Shown here: positions 26,252 through 34,777 of the stretch, in pieces | Numbering within the stretch: position 1 is the stretch's first letter | Layout: the number at the start of each line of letters is the position of its first letter | The notes under the pieces: model-generated | Seen by the model: the letters and a program-made list of their open reading frames with translations, nothing else | Told to the model about the DNA's origin: nothing | Database searches by the model: none | Made by a program: the position numbers and the translations under genes | Assembly (NCBI RefSeq): GCF_002858715.1 | Contig: NZ_PJZH01000006.1 | Span: 105,042 to 169,041, forward strand | Origin: Chimaeribacter coloradensis | GTDB taxonomy: Bacteria > Pseudomonadota > Gammaproteobacteria > Enterobacterales > Enterobacteriaceae | Direction: 5' to 3' | Length of the DNA stretch: 64,000 nucleotides

Positions 26252-26286
26252 CCCAAAAAGCACCTGAACGGTGCTTTTTTTATGGG
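26252..26286 (+). terminator. Terminator after the par operon
   Basis: Stem AAAAAGCACC (26255-26264), loop TGAAC, GGTGCTTTTT (26270-26279), followed by further T. A classic rho-independent terminator 23 bp after the partition gene. Confidence 0.88.
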
Positions 26287-26465
26287 CGCGGCCAGCCTTT
26301 TCCGCCTGCCTGTGCACTGTGCACGTGCCCACATTACCCGGGCTGAAGCGGCGCAACAAAACCGGGCACCTGAACACCGGCCCGGCCCGGTTTGCGGGAA
26401 GCGGGCATCCTCCAGAAAACCTCCTGATAAAAAAGGCGCTATTCAGACGCCAAAACAACACCTTT

Positions 26466-26475
26466 TTAGTACCAA
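26466..26475. repeat. TTGGTACYAA palindrome, site 4
   Basis: TTAGTACCAA within CCTTTTTAGTACCAATAAAG, followed at once by a small hairpin GCACC-TTTAA-GGTGC (from about 26480). Confidence 0.7.
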
Positions 26476-26562
26476 TAAAGCACCTTTAAGGTGCCGTTTT
26501 TATCTGTTTTTAGCCCCTCAGGTTATCCTTTCCCCACCTCACCACCGGGGGGCAAGCCCAGG

Positions 26563-26587
26563 GTTATCCACAGAAACGGTGGATAAC
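26563..26587. promoter_or_regulatory. Inverted pair of DnaA-box sequences
   Basis: GTTATCCAC (26563-26571) and GTGGATAAC (26579-26587) are exact inverted arms around AGAAACG. The first gives a perfect TTATCCACA DnaA box, the second TTATCCACC on the other strand. The pair lies 330 bp downstream of the par operon and may belong to the origin or to a DnaA titration site. Confidence 0.6.
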
Positions 26588-26799
26588 TTCGGGAGAAGCT
26601 CTGCTCAACCTACCAGTCGCGGCGCTTATCTCTGATAAAGTGAGCCGACACATTTATTCTGATGCATCAGTAACCCTGAAGGATGCCTGGATCGATAGGG
26701 CAGGATAAGCCCCCTGTATGGCCGTTTATCCCCCCTTTGACCCGGCGGGGAGGCGCTATGCTGATGCAGCAACACCGTTAATTTGACCGGAGGAAGTGC

Positions 26800-28353
26800 T
26801 TGGCTTTAATCCGCTTTAAATCGCCCGATCGCATCATGGCGATTTTCCTGCTTATCATTGCGGTTGCCGTGATCTTCGTGGTGGGCTGGTCAATGTGGCA
26901 ATCCTGGCAGCATACCTTGCAGGATACTGAAAAACAGGCCCGGAACCAGTCGGTCTCTCTCTCCCGCCAGGCGGAAGATACCTTCCTGCAAGTGCAGATC
27001 ACGCTGGAGGACATTGTGCGCCACAGCGATGACATCTTTGACCACCCGGCGCGCTACCTCGGGCCGCAGGGGTTACTGGGCATCCAGAAAAGCCGGTTGC
27101 CGCAACTGCATGGGCTGTTTGTTTATGATGCACAGGGCAACTGGCTGGCGACCTCCGGCCGGCAGATGTACCCGATGGCCAACAATGCTGACCGCGAATA
27201 CTTTATCTGGCACCGGACGCACAACGATGCGCGCGTGCATGTCGGCCATGTGATCCGCAGCCGCTCCACCAACGATCTGATCATCCCGGTCTCTTTACGG
27301 CTGAACGATGACCGGGGGAACTTCCGCGGGGTGGTGCTGGGTACCATCCGGGTCGATTTTTTCCGGCAGTTTTACGGCTATTACGAGATGTCACCCAAAG
27401 ATATCCTGGGGCTGACCCACCTGGACGCCACGGTGATGTATGTCCGGCCATTCCCGGACACCATCATCAATAAGAGTATGTCCGCCACGCCGCTTTACCG
27501 CAGCCTGCTGAAAGCCTCCCCCCAGGGCGGCGGCACCTGGCGGTCACCGATTGACGGCATCATGCGTATTTTCGGGTACGCCCAGCTGGAGAGCTACCCG
27601 CTGGTGGTGGCCGTGGGCATTGACCGCGATATGCTGAAAAGCCAGTGGCTTAAAAATAACCTGGCGATCATCTGCCTGAACGTGCTGCTGCTGCTGACTA
27701 TCTCCCTGTTCGGGATGCTGGTGTTGAGGCAGTTCCGCAAAACCGTGGAGCACCGGCGGGAGCTGATGCAGGCGCAGGATGAGCTGACGCGCGTCAACCT
27801 GACGCTACAGGATCTGGCGCTGGTGGACGGCCTGACCGGCCTGGGGAACCGCCGCCAGTTCGATATCTATCTGGAGCAGTGTCTGGCGCGTTCTGCCGTT
27901 ACCGGCGTGCCGTTGTCGCTGATTATGTGTGACATCGACTTTTTCAAAAGCTACAACGACACCTTCGGCCATGTCGCGGGGGATGAGTGTTTGCGCCGGG
28001 TGGCAGACGTGCTGAAATACCTGCCGCGCCGCAGCACCGATGTGGTGGCGCGGTATGGCGGGGAAGAGTTTGCGATGATCCTGCCCGGCACACCGGGCAA
28101 TGAGGCGGAAAAAGTGGCGGAGCGCATTTTGCAGGCGATCCACAACGCCGCCCTGCCGCACCACGCCTCCCAGCTGCCGGACAAGATCATTACCCTCAGC
28201 GCCGGCATCAGCACTGCCGTCGCGGGGGATGACGTCACCACCCTGAAGCAGGCAGCAGACGCGGCGCTCTACGCGGCCAAGCGCGCCGGGCGCGACTGCA
28301 TCGTCAACGCCTCAACGCTGGGGCTGCGCGCCGCGCCGCAGGAGACAGAGTAA
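26800..28353 (+). CDS. Membrane-anchored diguanylate cyclase
   Basis: A 517-residue protein: a first transmembrane helix (about residues 13-32), a periplasmic Cache/CHASE-like sensor domain (about 35-285), a second helix (about 288-310), a linker coiled coil and a GGDEF domain (about 345-505). The active site is GGEEF and is catalytically competent. The product-inhibition I-site RSTD lies five residues upstream. It should make cyclic di-GMP in response to an extracellular signal. The start is a TTG at 26800, supported by a GGAGGAAG site at 26789-26796; no ATG fits. A strong terminator follows, and no partner gene is adjacent. Confidence 0.9.
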   Translation: MALIRFKSPDRIMAIFLLIIAVAVIFVVGWSMWQSWQHTLQDTEKQARNQSVSLSRQAEDTFLQVQITLEDIVRHSDDIFDHPARYLGPQGLLGIQKSRLPQLHGLFVYDAQGNWLATSGRQMYPMANNADREYFIWHRTHNDARVHVGHVIRSRSTNDLIIPVSLRLNDDRGNFRGVVLGTIRVDFFRQFYGYYEMSPKDILGLTHLDATVMYVRPFPDTIINKSMSATPLYRSLLKASPQGGGTWRSPIDGIMRIFGYAQLESYPLVVAVGIDRDMLKSQWLKNNLAIICLNVLLLLTISLFGMLVLRQFRKTVEHRRELMQAQDELTRVNLTLQDLALVDGLTGLGNRRQFDIYLEQCLARSAVTGVPLSLIMCDIDFFKSYNDTFGHVAGDECLRRVADVLKYLPRRSTDVVARYGGEEFAMILPGTPGNEAEKVAERILQAIHNAALPHHASQLPDKIITLSAGISTAVAGDDVTTLKQAADAALYAAKRAGRDCIVNASTLGLRAAPQETE

Positions 28354-28373
28354 CGGCGCTGTTTCCGCAGTAT

Positions 28374-28402
28374 CAAAAAGGCACCGGTCAGGTGCCTTTT
28401 TG
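28374..28402 (+). terminator. Terminator after the diguanylate cyclase gene
   Basis: CAAAAAGGCACC (28374-28385), loop GGTCA, GGTGCCTTTTTG (28391-28402); a perfect 12-bp stem with a U tract. It has the same GGCACC/GGTGCC stem as several other terminators in the window. Confidence 0.9.
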
Positions 28403-28592
28403 ATTTCTGTAGTTTTCACACTATCCAGAGGCCCCGTAAAACCTGCCCCCTGCCGGTGAAAAGCCGCTCTTGGATAAAAGCCTGACTTCACCCCCGGTGA
28501 AAGTTTTCAGCGTGGGTAATAAACGTGTGTAAAGTCACATTCGTTATTTTACCCCTGTCCTATACTCAGGTTGTCTTTATTTGGGGGCAACC

Positions 28593-29123
28593 ATGTCTGC
28601 TTATATTATCCGGTTCTTTTTCACCGCCACTGCATTTTTTCTGTCAGCCGATAGCAAGATCCGGGCGTTGCTGAATAATATCTGCTGGTTTAATTCCCTG
28701 TCTGATTTAACAACTGAAGAGAAGCGGTTTAATAAAGGCGAAGAGGAAGAGATTATTGCCAACTGGGTGCAATTATGGCGCTGTGCCGGCAAATTATGCC
28801 GCCGCAGAGCCTCACCGGCTGCGCCGTCAGCAAAAGCGCGGCACAGCACCCGGTGCCCTGTCCGGTTACGCAGCCATAAGCGTGACGAGCTGGCGTTCTT
28901 ATTCCGTACCAGCAGTTTGCATCAGTTAGTGATGTGTCATCACGCCGGTGGTGAAGCCGGTGATCATGCCTTTCCCCTTCTCTCCCTTACTGCAAAGCAC
29001 AATGCGCCCTTTCGCCATTGTGCTTTTTTATTGCCTGAACCTGACCCTATAAGGAGTGGTTATGTTTATTGTTTGTGTCGCAGCCTGTCCGACCGGCGTC
29101 GCCCATACCTATATGGCGGCTGA
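28593..29123 (+). CDS. Doubtful hypothetical leader ORF
   Basis: An open frame from the ATG at 28593 with a GGGGGCAA stretch upstream and a CCTATACT element, like a sigma-S -10, at 28559-28566. The first 75 residues look protein-like: a hydrophobic N terminus (RFFFTATAFFLS), then an acidic segment EEKRFNKGEEEEIIANWVQLW. The rest is low-complexity Arg/His-rich sequence, and the frame runs through a terminator at 28994-29029 and into the PTS IIB gene. If it is real, the protein is probably shorter, perhaps with a frameshift. No family was recognised. Confidence 0.25.
   Translation: MSAYIIRFFFTATAFFLSADSKIRALLNNICWFNSLSDLTTEEKRFNKGEEEEIIANWVQLWRCAGKLCRRRASPAAPSAKARHSTRCPVRLRSHKRDELAFLFRTSSLHQLVMCHHAGGEAGDHAFPLLSLTAKHNAPFRHCAFLLPEPDPIRSGYVYCLCRSLSDRRRPYLYGG
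28994..29029 (+). terminator. Terminator or attenuator ahead of the PTS operon
   Basis: AAAGCACAATG (28994-29004) pairs with CATTGTGCTTT (29016-29026), followed by more T. It sits only 33 bp before the IIB start. It may end an upstream transcript, or act as an attenuator for the PTS operon; no antiterminator gene is adjacent. Confidence 0.72.
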
Positions 29124-29376
29124 AGCCCTTGAGATGACCGGTAAGCAACGGGGGCATGAGATCAAAGTCGAAACCCAGGGCAGCATGGGCGTGGAGAATG
29201 CGATCACTGACGCTGACCTCGCCCGGGCGGAGGGGGTCATCCTGGCGGCGGATGTCGCCATTATCAACAAAGAACGGTTTGACGGCATGATCAAGCTGGA
29301 GTGCCGCGTCGCCGATCCAATCAAGTTTGGCGAGGCCATTTTTGACGCTCTGGAGCAGGAGGCTGACCATGGCTAA
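29062..29376 (+). CDS. PTS system fructose-family IIB component
   Basis: A 104-residue cytosolic IIB domain of the fructose/mannosylglycerate PTS family. The phosphorylated Cys lies in AACPTGVAHTYMAAEAL (near residue 8), and the LAADVAI segment near residue 70 is typical. It receives phosphate from IIA and passes it to the incoming sugar through IIC. I chose the ATG at 29062 for its AAGGAG site, over a GTG two codons upstream. It overlaps the IIC gene by 8 bp. In E. coli MngA these domains are one polypeptide; here they are separate. Confidence 0.9.
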   Translation: MFIVCVAACPTGVAHTYMAAEALEMTGKQRGHEIKVETQGSMGVENAITDADLARAEGVILAADVAIINKERFDGMIKLECRVADPIKFGEAIFDALEQEADHG

Positions 29377-30484
29377 CGTCAAAGGCGGAAGCGCGGCCCC
29401 GGCAGGAAGTGACATCAAAACGGCCATTATGACCGGCGTGTCATGGATGCTGCCCTTTGTCATCGCGGGGGCCGTCATCATGGGGATTGCGCGTATCGGT
29501 GCCTCGCTGTACGGCATCGATAATATCTGGGATGCCGGGCATGCGCAGGCTGCCAGCCTGGTGGTGCAGATTCTACATAAATTTGATGGCTTTGGGGGCA
29601 TGGCCCTCTCCCTGATGTTGCCGGTGGTCGCCGGGTATATCAGCTTTGCCCTGGCCAATAAGCCCGGGCTGGCACCGGGTATGGTGGGCGGATTACTGGC
29701 AAACAGCCTGGAAACCGGCTTCCTCGGTGCGCTGGCGGCGGGGTTTGTGGCGGGTTATATCGTGCGCGCCCTGGCAACCTTTGTGGTTTTGCCCAAATCA
29801 CTGGCTTCCGCCGGGCCTATTTTTATCCTGCCCGTGGGGGGAACGCTTCTGACCTGCAGTGTCATGGCCTTTGTCATCGGGTCGCCGCTGGCCGCGCTGA
29901 ACCAGGGGATGGAAAATGGGCTGCTGGCGATGTCCGGCACCAACAAGGTGATCCTGGCGGCCGTGGTGGGCGGCATGGTGGGGTTCGACCTGGGCGGCCC
30001 CGTCAACAAAGCGGCGGTGACCACCGCCATGGCCCTGCTGGCGTCAGGCATTTATGACCCCAATACGGCGGCGCAGGTCGCGATCATTGTGCCGCCTATT
30101 GGCCTGGGCCTGGCGACCTTACTGTGGGCCAACCGCTTCCCGCCCTCCTTACGGGAAGCGGGTAAGGCGTCCACGCTGATGGGGCTTATCGGTGTCTCGG
30201 AAGGGGCCATTCCGTTTGCCCTCGCAAACCCCAAAATTATTGTGGTCAATGTCGTGGGGTCTGCCGTGGGAGCCGCCCTGGCGGTTGGCCTGGGTGCCGT
30301 CAACCGTGCGCCGATTTCAGGTTTTTATGGCTGGCTGGCGGTGGAGAACTGGCCGGTTTATGTGGTGTCCATTGCCGCAGGCGCGGCCATTATTACCGCA
30401 GGTTCATTGCTGATATTCCGTGGGGAGACATTGCCGGAAACGAAAAAAGCCCCGGCTGCGCCGAAATTTAAAGCGGGCCGCTGA
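29369..30484 (+). CDS. PTS system fructose-family IIC component
   Basis: A 371-residue membrane permease of the fructose PTS family with about ten hydrophobic segments. The family start KTAIMTGVSWMLPFVIAGAVIMGI and the motif GFDLGGPVNKAA (near residue 210) are diagnostic, as is GVSEGAIPFA near 275. It carries the substrate across the inner membrane with phosphorylation by the IIB protein. The ATG at 29369 follows a CAGGAGG site inside the IIB gene. The downstream glycoside hydrolase suggests a mannosyl-glycerate-like substrate. Confidence 0.9.
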   Translation: MANVKGGSAAPAGSDIKTAIMTGVSWMLPFVIAGAVIMGIARIGASLYGIDNIWDAGHAQAASLVVQILHKFDGFGGMALSLMLPVVAGYISFALANKPGLAPGMVGGLLANSLETGFLGALAAGFVAGYIVRALATFVVLPKSLASAGPIFILPVGGTLLTCSVMAFVIGSPLAALNQGMENGLLAMSGTNKVILAAVVGGMVGFDLGGPVNKAAVTTAMALLASGIYDPNTAAQVAIIVPPIGLGLATLLWANRFPPSLREAGKASTLMGLIGVSEGAIPFALANPKIIVVNVVGSAVGAALAVGLGAVNRAPISGFYGWLAVENWPVYVVSIAAGAAIITAGSLLIFRGETLPETKKAPAAPKFKAGR

Positions 30485-30584
30485 TAACCGGCATTATTTA
30501 ATTAAGGCAGAGGAAAGAACAGATGTATTTACTTCTGGGGTTTCGCTCGCCCGGAATAAACCCATGACACCCTAAAGGAATACT

Positions 30585-33167
30585 ATGAAAACCGTGCATT
30601 TGATTCAGCATACACATTGGGACCGGGAGTGGTATTTCACCGAGAATGATTCGAAAATCCTGCTCTATTATTTTATCCGGGATCTGGTTAACCGGCTGGA
30701 GCAGGATACGGCCCTCGGCCCTTTTGTGCTCGATGGGCAAACCGTAGTGCTGGAAGATGGCTTACAGGTCGCGCCGGCGCTGCGTGAGCGGTTGCAGGCC
30801 CTGATCCGCCAGGGGCGTATTCTCATCGGCCCCTGGTATACCCAGACCGATTTTTTGGTGGTCGGCGCGGAGTCCATTACCCGCAACCTGCTGCTGGGAA
30901 AAGCGGATTGCGACGCATGGGGCGGTTACATGCCGGTCGGCTACGTCCCGGACTCTTTCGGGCAGAGCGCGCAACTTCCGCTGTTTCTGCGCGAGTTCGG
31001 CATCGGGTGTGCGGTTATCTGGCGCGGCTGGTGCGAACAGGATGTGCCCTACAGCGAGTTTACCTGGTGTTCACAAAACGGCAGCCGCGTGACCACGGCC
31101 GTGCTGCCCTGGGGTTACGGCTGCGCCAAATGGCTGCCCACCGAGGGGGAGCAGGCCGCCCGCCTCCTGCCTGCCATCCTCGAAAAACAGGCGCGCTTTT
31201 CCCTGACCGATCATCTGTTGCTGCCCAACGGCAACGATCAGTCCCCCTTCGAATATGGGGTGCCCGCGATGCTGGCGTCGCTGAAGGAGAGCCAGCAGGA
31301 TTACCAGTTTGCGCGCAGCAGTTTCACTGACTTTTTCAAAGCCTTGCAGGCCACAGGCTGCCCGCTGCCGGAGTGGCATGGGGAGTTGTTGAGCGCGAAA
31401 TATATGCGCGTCCACCGCGGTATCTTTTCCACCCGCATGGACATCAAGCAGCTTAACGCCCGCCTTGAGCGGTTCGTCAGCCAGGCGCTGGAGCCGCTGC
31501 TGGCCGTGGCCGGGCGGCTGGGGCTGCCCTGCCCGCAGCAGGCGGTGGAGAACATCTGGCGCGGGGCGATGAAATCCCAGGCCCATGACAGCATCGGCGG
31601 CTGCAATGCCGACCGCGTCAACAGCATGGTCAAGGCGCGCCTGTGCGATGGGCTGGAGAGTGCGCAGCAACTTTTTGAGCTGAATATGGCGATGCTGGCG
31701 GAGGGGATCACGGCGCAGCAAACGGGGAAAAAAATCATCGTGTTCAACCCGCTGCCCCATGCGCGGGATGCACATGTCCGCCTGACGCTCTATACGCCCC
31801 ACGCGGACTTTTGCATTGTGGATGCGGCCGGAACGCCCTGCCGCTGGCAGCTGCTGCATGACGAGCCGCAGGATATGTCACTTATCGTGCAGGAGCTGTC
31901 AAACAGCACCACCACCACCTGGTACCGCAAGTGCGACATCCTGCTGGAGGCCGGGGCGCTGCCGGCCTGCGGCTACCAGACCTTTTACCTCCAGGAGGGC
32001 CGCGCCGCCGGGTTTGACGCCTCCACAGCGGGGGAAAATGTACTGGAAAACTGCTGGCTGCGGCTGGAGCTTGCGCACGGGCAGCTTGAATTGCTGGATA
32101 AACGCACCCAACAGCGCTACCCCGCCGTATTACGGCTGGTGGACGGCGGCGATGCCGGGGATAACTACAACTACTCGCCGCCGCCGGAAGACTGGAAAAT
32201 CAGCAGCGACGGCTGCCTGACCCAGTGGCACAGCGCGCGCGGGCCGCTGCACGATACCCTGACACTCAACTGGCACATCCCCGCCCCGGCGGATGCGGCC
32301 GCCCGTGAGGCCAGGTGCTGTAACGCCGGGCTGCATGCCACCCTGATCCTCTCCCTCCCGCACGACCAGCCCTGGCTGGATGTTGAGGTGGAGGTCAACA
32401 ACACGCTGCGCGACCACCGTTTGCAGGTCGAAATCCCGGTGGGAGTCACCCAGGCCTTTCATTATGCCGATCAACCCTTTGGCTTAATTCAACGCGAGAA
32501 CCAGCCTGCCGCATTGCAGCAGTGGCAGGCGGAAAACTGGGCAGAGGCCCCCGCCTCTCTGTGGCCGATGCAGAGCCTGGTGATGCTGCATAACGGAGCG
32601 CGCGGCCTCTGCGTCGTCACCGAGGGGTTACGGGAGTATGAGATCCCGGCACAACAGCCGGATACGCTGGCGATCACGCTGTTCCGGAGCGTCGGCTGGC
32701 TGGGAAAAGCCGATCTGCCGTGGCGGCCGGGCCGGGCATCCGGGATGGCCTTACCCACGCCGGATTCACAACTTCCCGGCCCTTACCGCGCCCATTTCGC
32801 GCTGTTCCCCCTGGCGCAGGCACCGGACGCGCCGTTCTGGCGGGCAGTGGAGCAGTGGCGCACCCCCGCCTGCGGCTACCTCGACACCGGCTGGTCACGC
32901 TTTCGTACCAACCCGCATGGGCTTCACTTTCCCGGGCGTTACAGCCTGCTGTCATGGGACTGCGCGCTGCATTTCAGCACGCTTAAAAAAGCGCAGCACA
33001 GCAACGCCCTGCTGCTGCGCGGCTGGAACCCCGGCCTCACACCGGTGCCGTGCGGGCAGCCCGCGGCAACCGGCACGCCCCGGCGGGTCACGCTGGCTGA
33101 AACCCCTGCCGGTGCCACGGATGACGTTATTCCCCCCGGCACCCCGGTTTCCTGGTTAATCGATTAA
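30585..33167 (+). CDS. mngB: Mannosylglycerate hydrolase (GH38 alpha-mannosidase)
   Basis: An 860-residue glycoside hydrolase family 38 enzyme, close in length to E. coli MngB (877). HTHWDREWY at the N terminus supplies His and Asp zinc ligands. The nucleophile Asp is in GYVPDSFGQ near residue 126, and SQAHDSIGGCNAD near residue 335 supplies the last His. MngB cleaves 6-phospho-mannosyl-D-glycerate after PTS import, giving mannose 6-phosphate and glycerate. Its position after PTS IIB and IIC supports this assignment, although another alpha-mannoside is possible. No GntR-type MngR regulator is adjacent. Confidence 0.9.
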   Translation: MKTVHLIQHTHWDREWYFTENDSKILLYYFIRDLVNRLEQDTALGPFVLDGQTVVLEDGLQVAPALRERLQALIRQGRILIGPWYTQTDFLVVGAESITRNLLLGKADCDAWGGYMPVGYVPDSFGQSAQLPLFLREFGIGCAVIWRGWCEQDVPYSEFTWCSQNGSRVTTAVLPWGYGCAKWLPTEGEQAARLLPAILEKQARFSLTDHLLLPNGNDQSPFEYGVPAMLASLKESQQDYQFARSSFTDFFKALQATGCPLPEWHGELLSAKYMRVHRGIFSTRMDIKQLNARLERFVSQALEPLLAVAGRLGLPCPQQAVENIWRGAMKSQAHDSIGGCNADRVNSMVKARLCDGLESAQQLFELNMAMLAEGITAQQTGKKIIVFNPLPHARDAHVRLTLYTPHADFCIVDAAGTPCRWQLLHDEPQDMSLIVQELSNSTTTTWYRKCDILLEAGALPACGYQTFYLQEGRAAGFDASTAGENVLENCWLRLELAHGQLELLDKRTQQRYPAVLRLVDGGDAGDNYNYSPPPEDWKISSDGCLTQWHSARGPLHDTLTLNWHIPAPADAAAREARCCNAGLHATLILSLPHDQPWLDVEVEVNNTLRDHRLQVEIPVGVTQAFHYADQPFGLIQRENQPAALQQWQAENWAEAPASLWPMQSLVMLHNGARGLCVVTEGLREYEIPAQQPDTLAITLFRSVGWLGKADLPWRPGRASGMALPTPDSQLPGPYRAHFALFPLAQAPDAPFWRAVEQWRTPACGYLDTGWSRFRTNPHGLHFPGRYSLLSWDCALHFSTLKKAQHSNALLLRGWNPGLTPVPCGQPAATGTPRRVTLAETPAGATDDVIPPGTPVSWLID

Positions 33168-33187
33168 TTGCGCTGGATGAAAACCTT

Positions 33188-34252
33188 ATGCTGACATTTC
33201 CCTTTCGTTGCCCGTTACCCCACGGCCTCCATGCCCGCCCGGCCAGTGCGCTGGCGCGTTGCGCGTCGGGCTTTGCATCGTCCGTTACGCTGGTTAACCG
33301 CAGCAAATCGCGGCAGGCCGATGCCAAAAGTGCGCTGGCCCTGATCGGGGCGGATGTCGCCCTGAATGATGACTGCCGGTTACAGATTGACGGCCCGGAC
33401 GCACAGGCGGCTTATCAGGCGTTGACGCAGTTTATTCTGCATGAACTGGCCGGGGGCGAGGTGCCGCTTACCCAGCAGGAGAGCGGCACCCACCCCGCGC
33501 TGCCGGTGTTTCTCGCGCGCACCACCTCCTCTCTCCTGCGCGGCAAAGGAATAAGCCCGGGGCTTGCCCGGGGTGTGCCGGTCACCTTCACCCTTCCCGA
33601 TCTTCATCTGCTGGCACAGCACGAACCTGCCGCCAGCCAGCAGAGGCAGCAGCAGCAATTGCTGGCGGCGTGGCAAAACGCCTGCGAACAACTCAGGCGT
33701 GAGGCGGATGAGGCAGAGGGCGACGCCGCGCAGATCCTGGATGCGCACTGCCGGCTGCTGGAGGATGAGGCCGTCGAAGAGGTGTTGTTCAGTCAGAAAG
33801 GCGCGGCTAATGCGCTGGCCGCGCTCGCCTCGGCCATTGACACGCTTTGCCTGCCGTTCCGGCAGAGTGAGAGTGACTATTTGCGGCAGCGCGAACTGGA
33901 TGTGCAGGATCTGGGCCTGCGGCTGGCCGCGTGCCTCTCCCGCCACCCGCAACTGCAGCTGCCGGTGCTCCGGGAGGCGTCGATTGTTCTTTGCCGGGGC
34001 ATCCTGACGCCGGGGCAACTGCTGGCGCTGCGCGGCCCCCATCTGCAAGGAATTGTGATGGACGAAGGGGGCGAAACCTCCCATACCGCGATCCTGGCCC
34101 GGGCGTTTTCCATCCCGTTGCTGTGCGTCCCCCCTGACATACCACCGCTGATGCATCAGGCCTCTACCCTGCTGCTGGATACGCGCTACGGGGTCGCGAT
34201 CCCCGGCCCGGATGTTGTGGCCGGGCGGTGGTTCACGCTGGAGTGTGAATAG
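33188..34252 (+). CDS. HPr-enzyme I N-domain fusion lacking the PEP-binding domain
   Basis: A 354-residue PTS phosphocarrier. Residues 1-90 are an HPr domain with its phosphorylatable His in PHGLHARPAS. Residues about 112-354 are the enzyme I N-terminal part: the helical HPr-binding region, then the phosphohistidine domain with its active His in GGETSHTAILAR. The C-terminal PEP-binding TIM barrel (about 300 residues in full enzyme I) is absent; the gene stops 9 bp before the IIA gene. The known precedent is DhaM, which also carries HPr and enzyme I N-domains only. It must be recharged by the cell's general PTS proteins. It starts 20 bp after mngB. Confidence 0.88.
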   Translation: MLTFPFRCPLPHGLHARPASALARCASGFASSVTLVNRSKSRQADAKSALALIGADVALNDDCRLQIDGPDAQAAYQALTQFILHELAGGEVPLTQQESGTHPALPVFLARTTSSLLRGKGISPGLARGVPVTFTLPDLHLLAQHEPAASQQRQQQQLLAAWQNACEQLRREADEAEGDAAQILDAHCRLLEDEAVEEVLFSQKGAANALAALASAIDTLCLPFRQSESDYLRQRELDVQDLGLRLAACLSRHPQLQLPVLREASIVLCRGILTPGQLLALRGPHLQGIVMDEGGETSHTAILARAFSIPLLCVPPDIPPLMHQASTLLLDTRYGVAIPGPDVVAGRWFTLECE

Positions 34253-34261
34253 CAGCAGCGG

Positions 34262-34735
34262 ATGCCGCGCACGGAGGCGGCCGCGTCGCCGGTGCCGCTG
34301 ATGGCCCCCTCACTGGTTCTGCTGGATGAGGCAATTCCCGATAAATATGAGGCGATTAAACGCCTGACCGATAACCTGGCGCTTCACCAGCGGGCCGTGT
34401 CCGGGCCGGAGGCTGAGCGGGCCATCTGGCAGCGAGAGGCGTGCTTTTCGACTGCACTGGGTTTCTCGGTGGCCGTCCCGCACTGCAAATCGGACGCCAT
34501 TCTCCAGAACAGCCTCTCGGTGTTGCGCCTGGCCGCTCCCCTGCCCTGGGGGGACGGGGTGGATGTCCAACTGGTGATGATGCTCACCCTCAACACGCAG
34601 GGGCAGACTGAGCATATGCGTATCTTTTCTGCGCTGGCGCGCAGGCTGATGCACCCCGCCTTCCGGGAGCAGCTGATGCACGCGCCCACGCCGGAGGCGC
34701 TGGTGGCGTTCCTTGGCGCTGAGCTGGGTGGCTGA
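34262..34735 (+). CDS. PTS system fructose-family IIA component
   Basis: A 157-residue IIA domain of the fructose/mannitol family. The phosphorylated His lies in FSVAVPHCKSDAI near residue 76. It would take phosphate from the HPr-type partner encoded just upstream and pass it to the IIB protein. The start is uncertain: the ATG at 34262 lacks a clear ribosome site, and an ATG at 34301 would remove a loose 13-residue leader. In multi-domain FryA/FrwA proteins this domain is fused after enzyme I, so the separate gene may derive from a split of such a fusion. Confidence 0.88.
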   Translation: MPRTEAAASPVPLMAPSLVLLDEAIPDKYEAIKRLTDNLALHQRAVSGPEAERAIWQREACFSTALGFSVAVPHCKSDAILQNSLSVLRLAAPLPWGDGVDVQLVMMLTLNTQGQTEHMRIFSALARRLMHPAFREQLMHAPTPEALVAFLGAELGG

Positions 34736-34777
34736 GCCAGCGCCGCCACAGGTTCTGTTGAATTCAGGGAGATAAAA

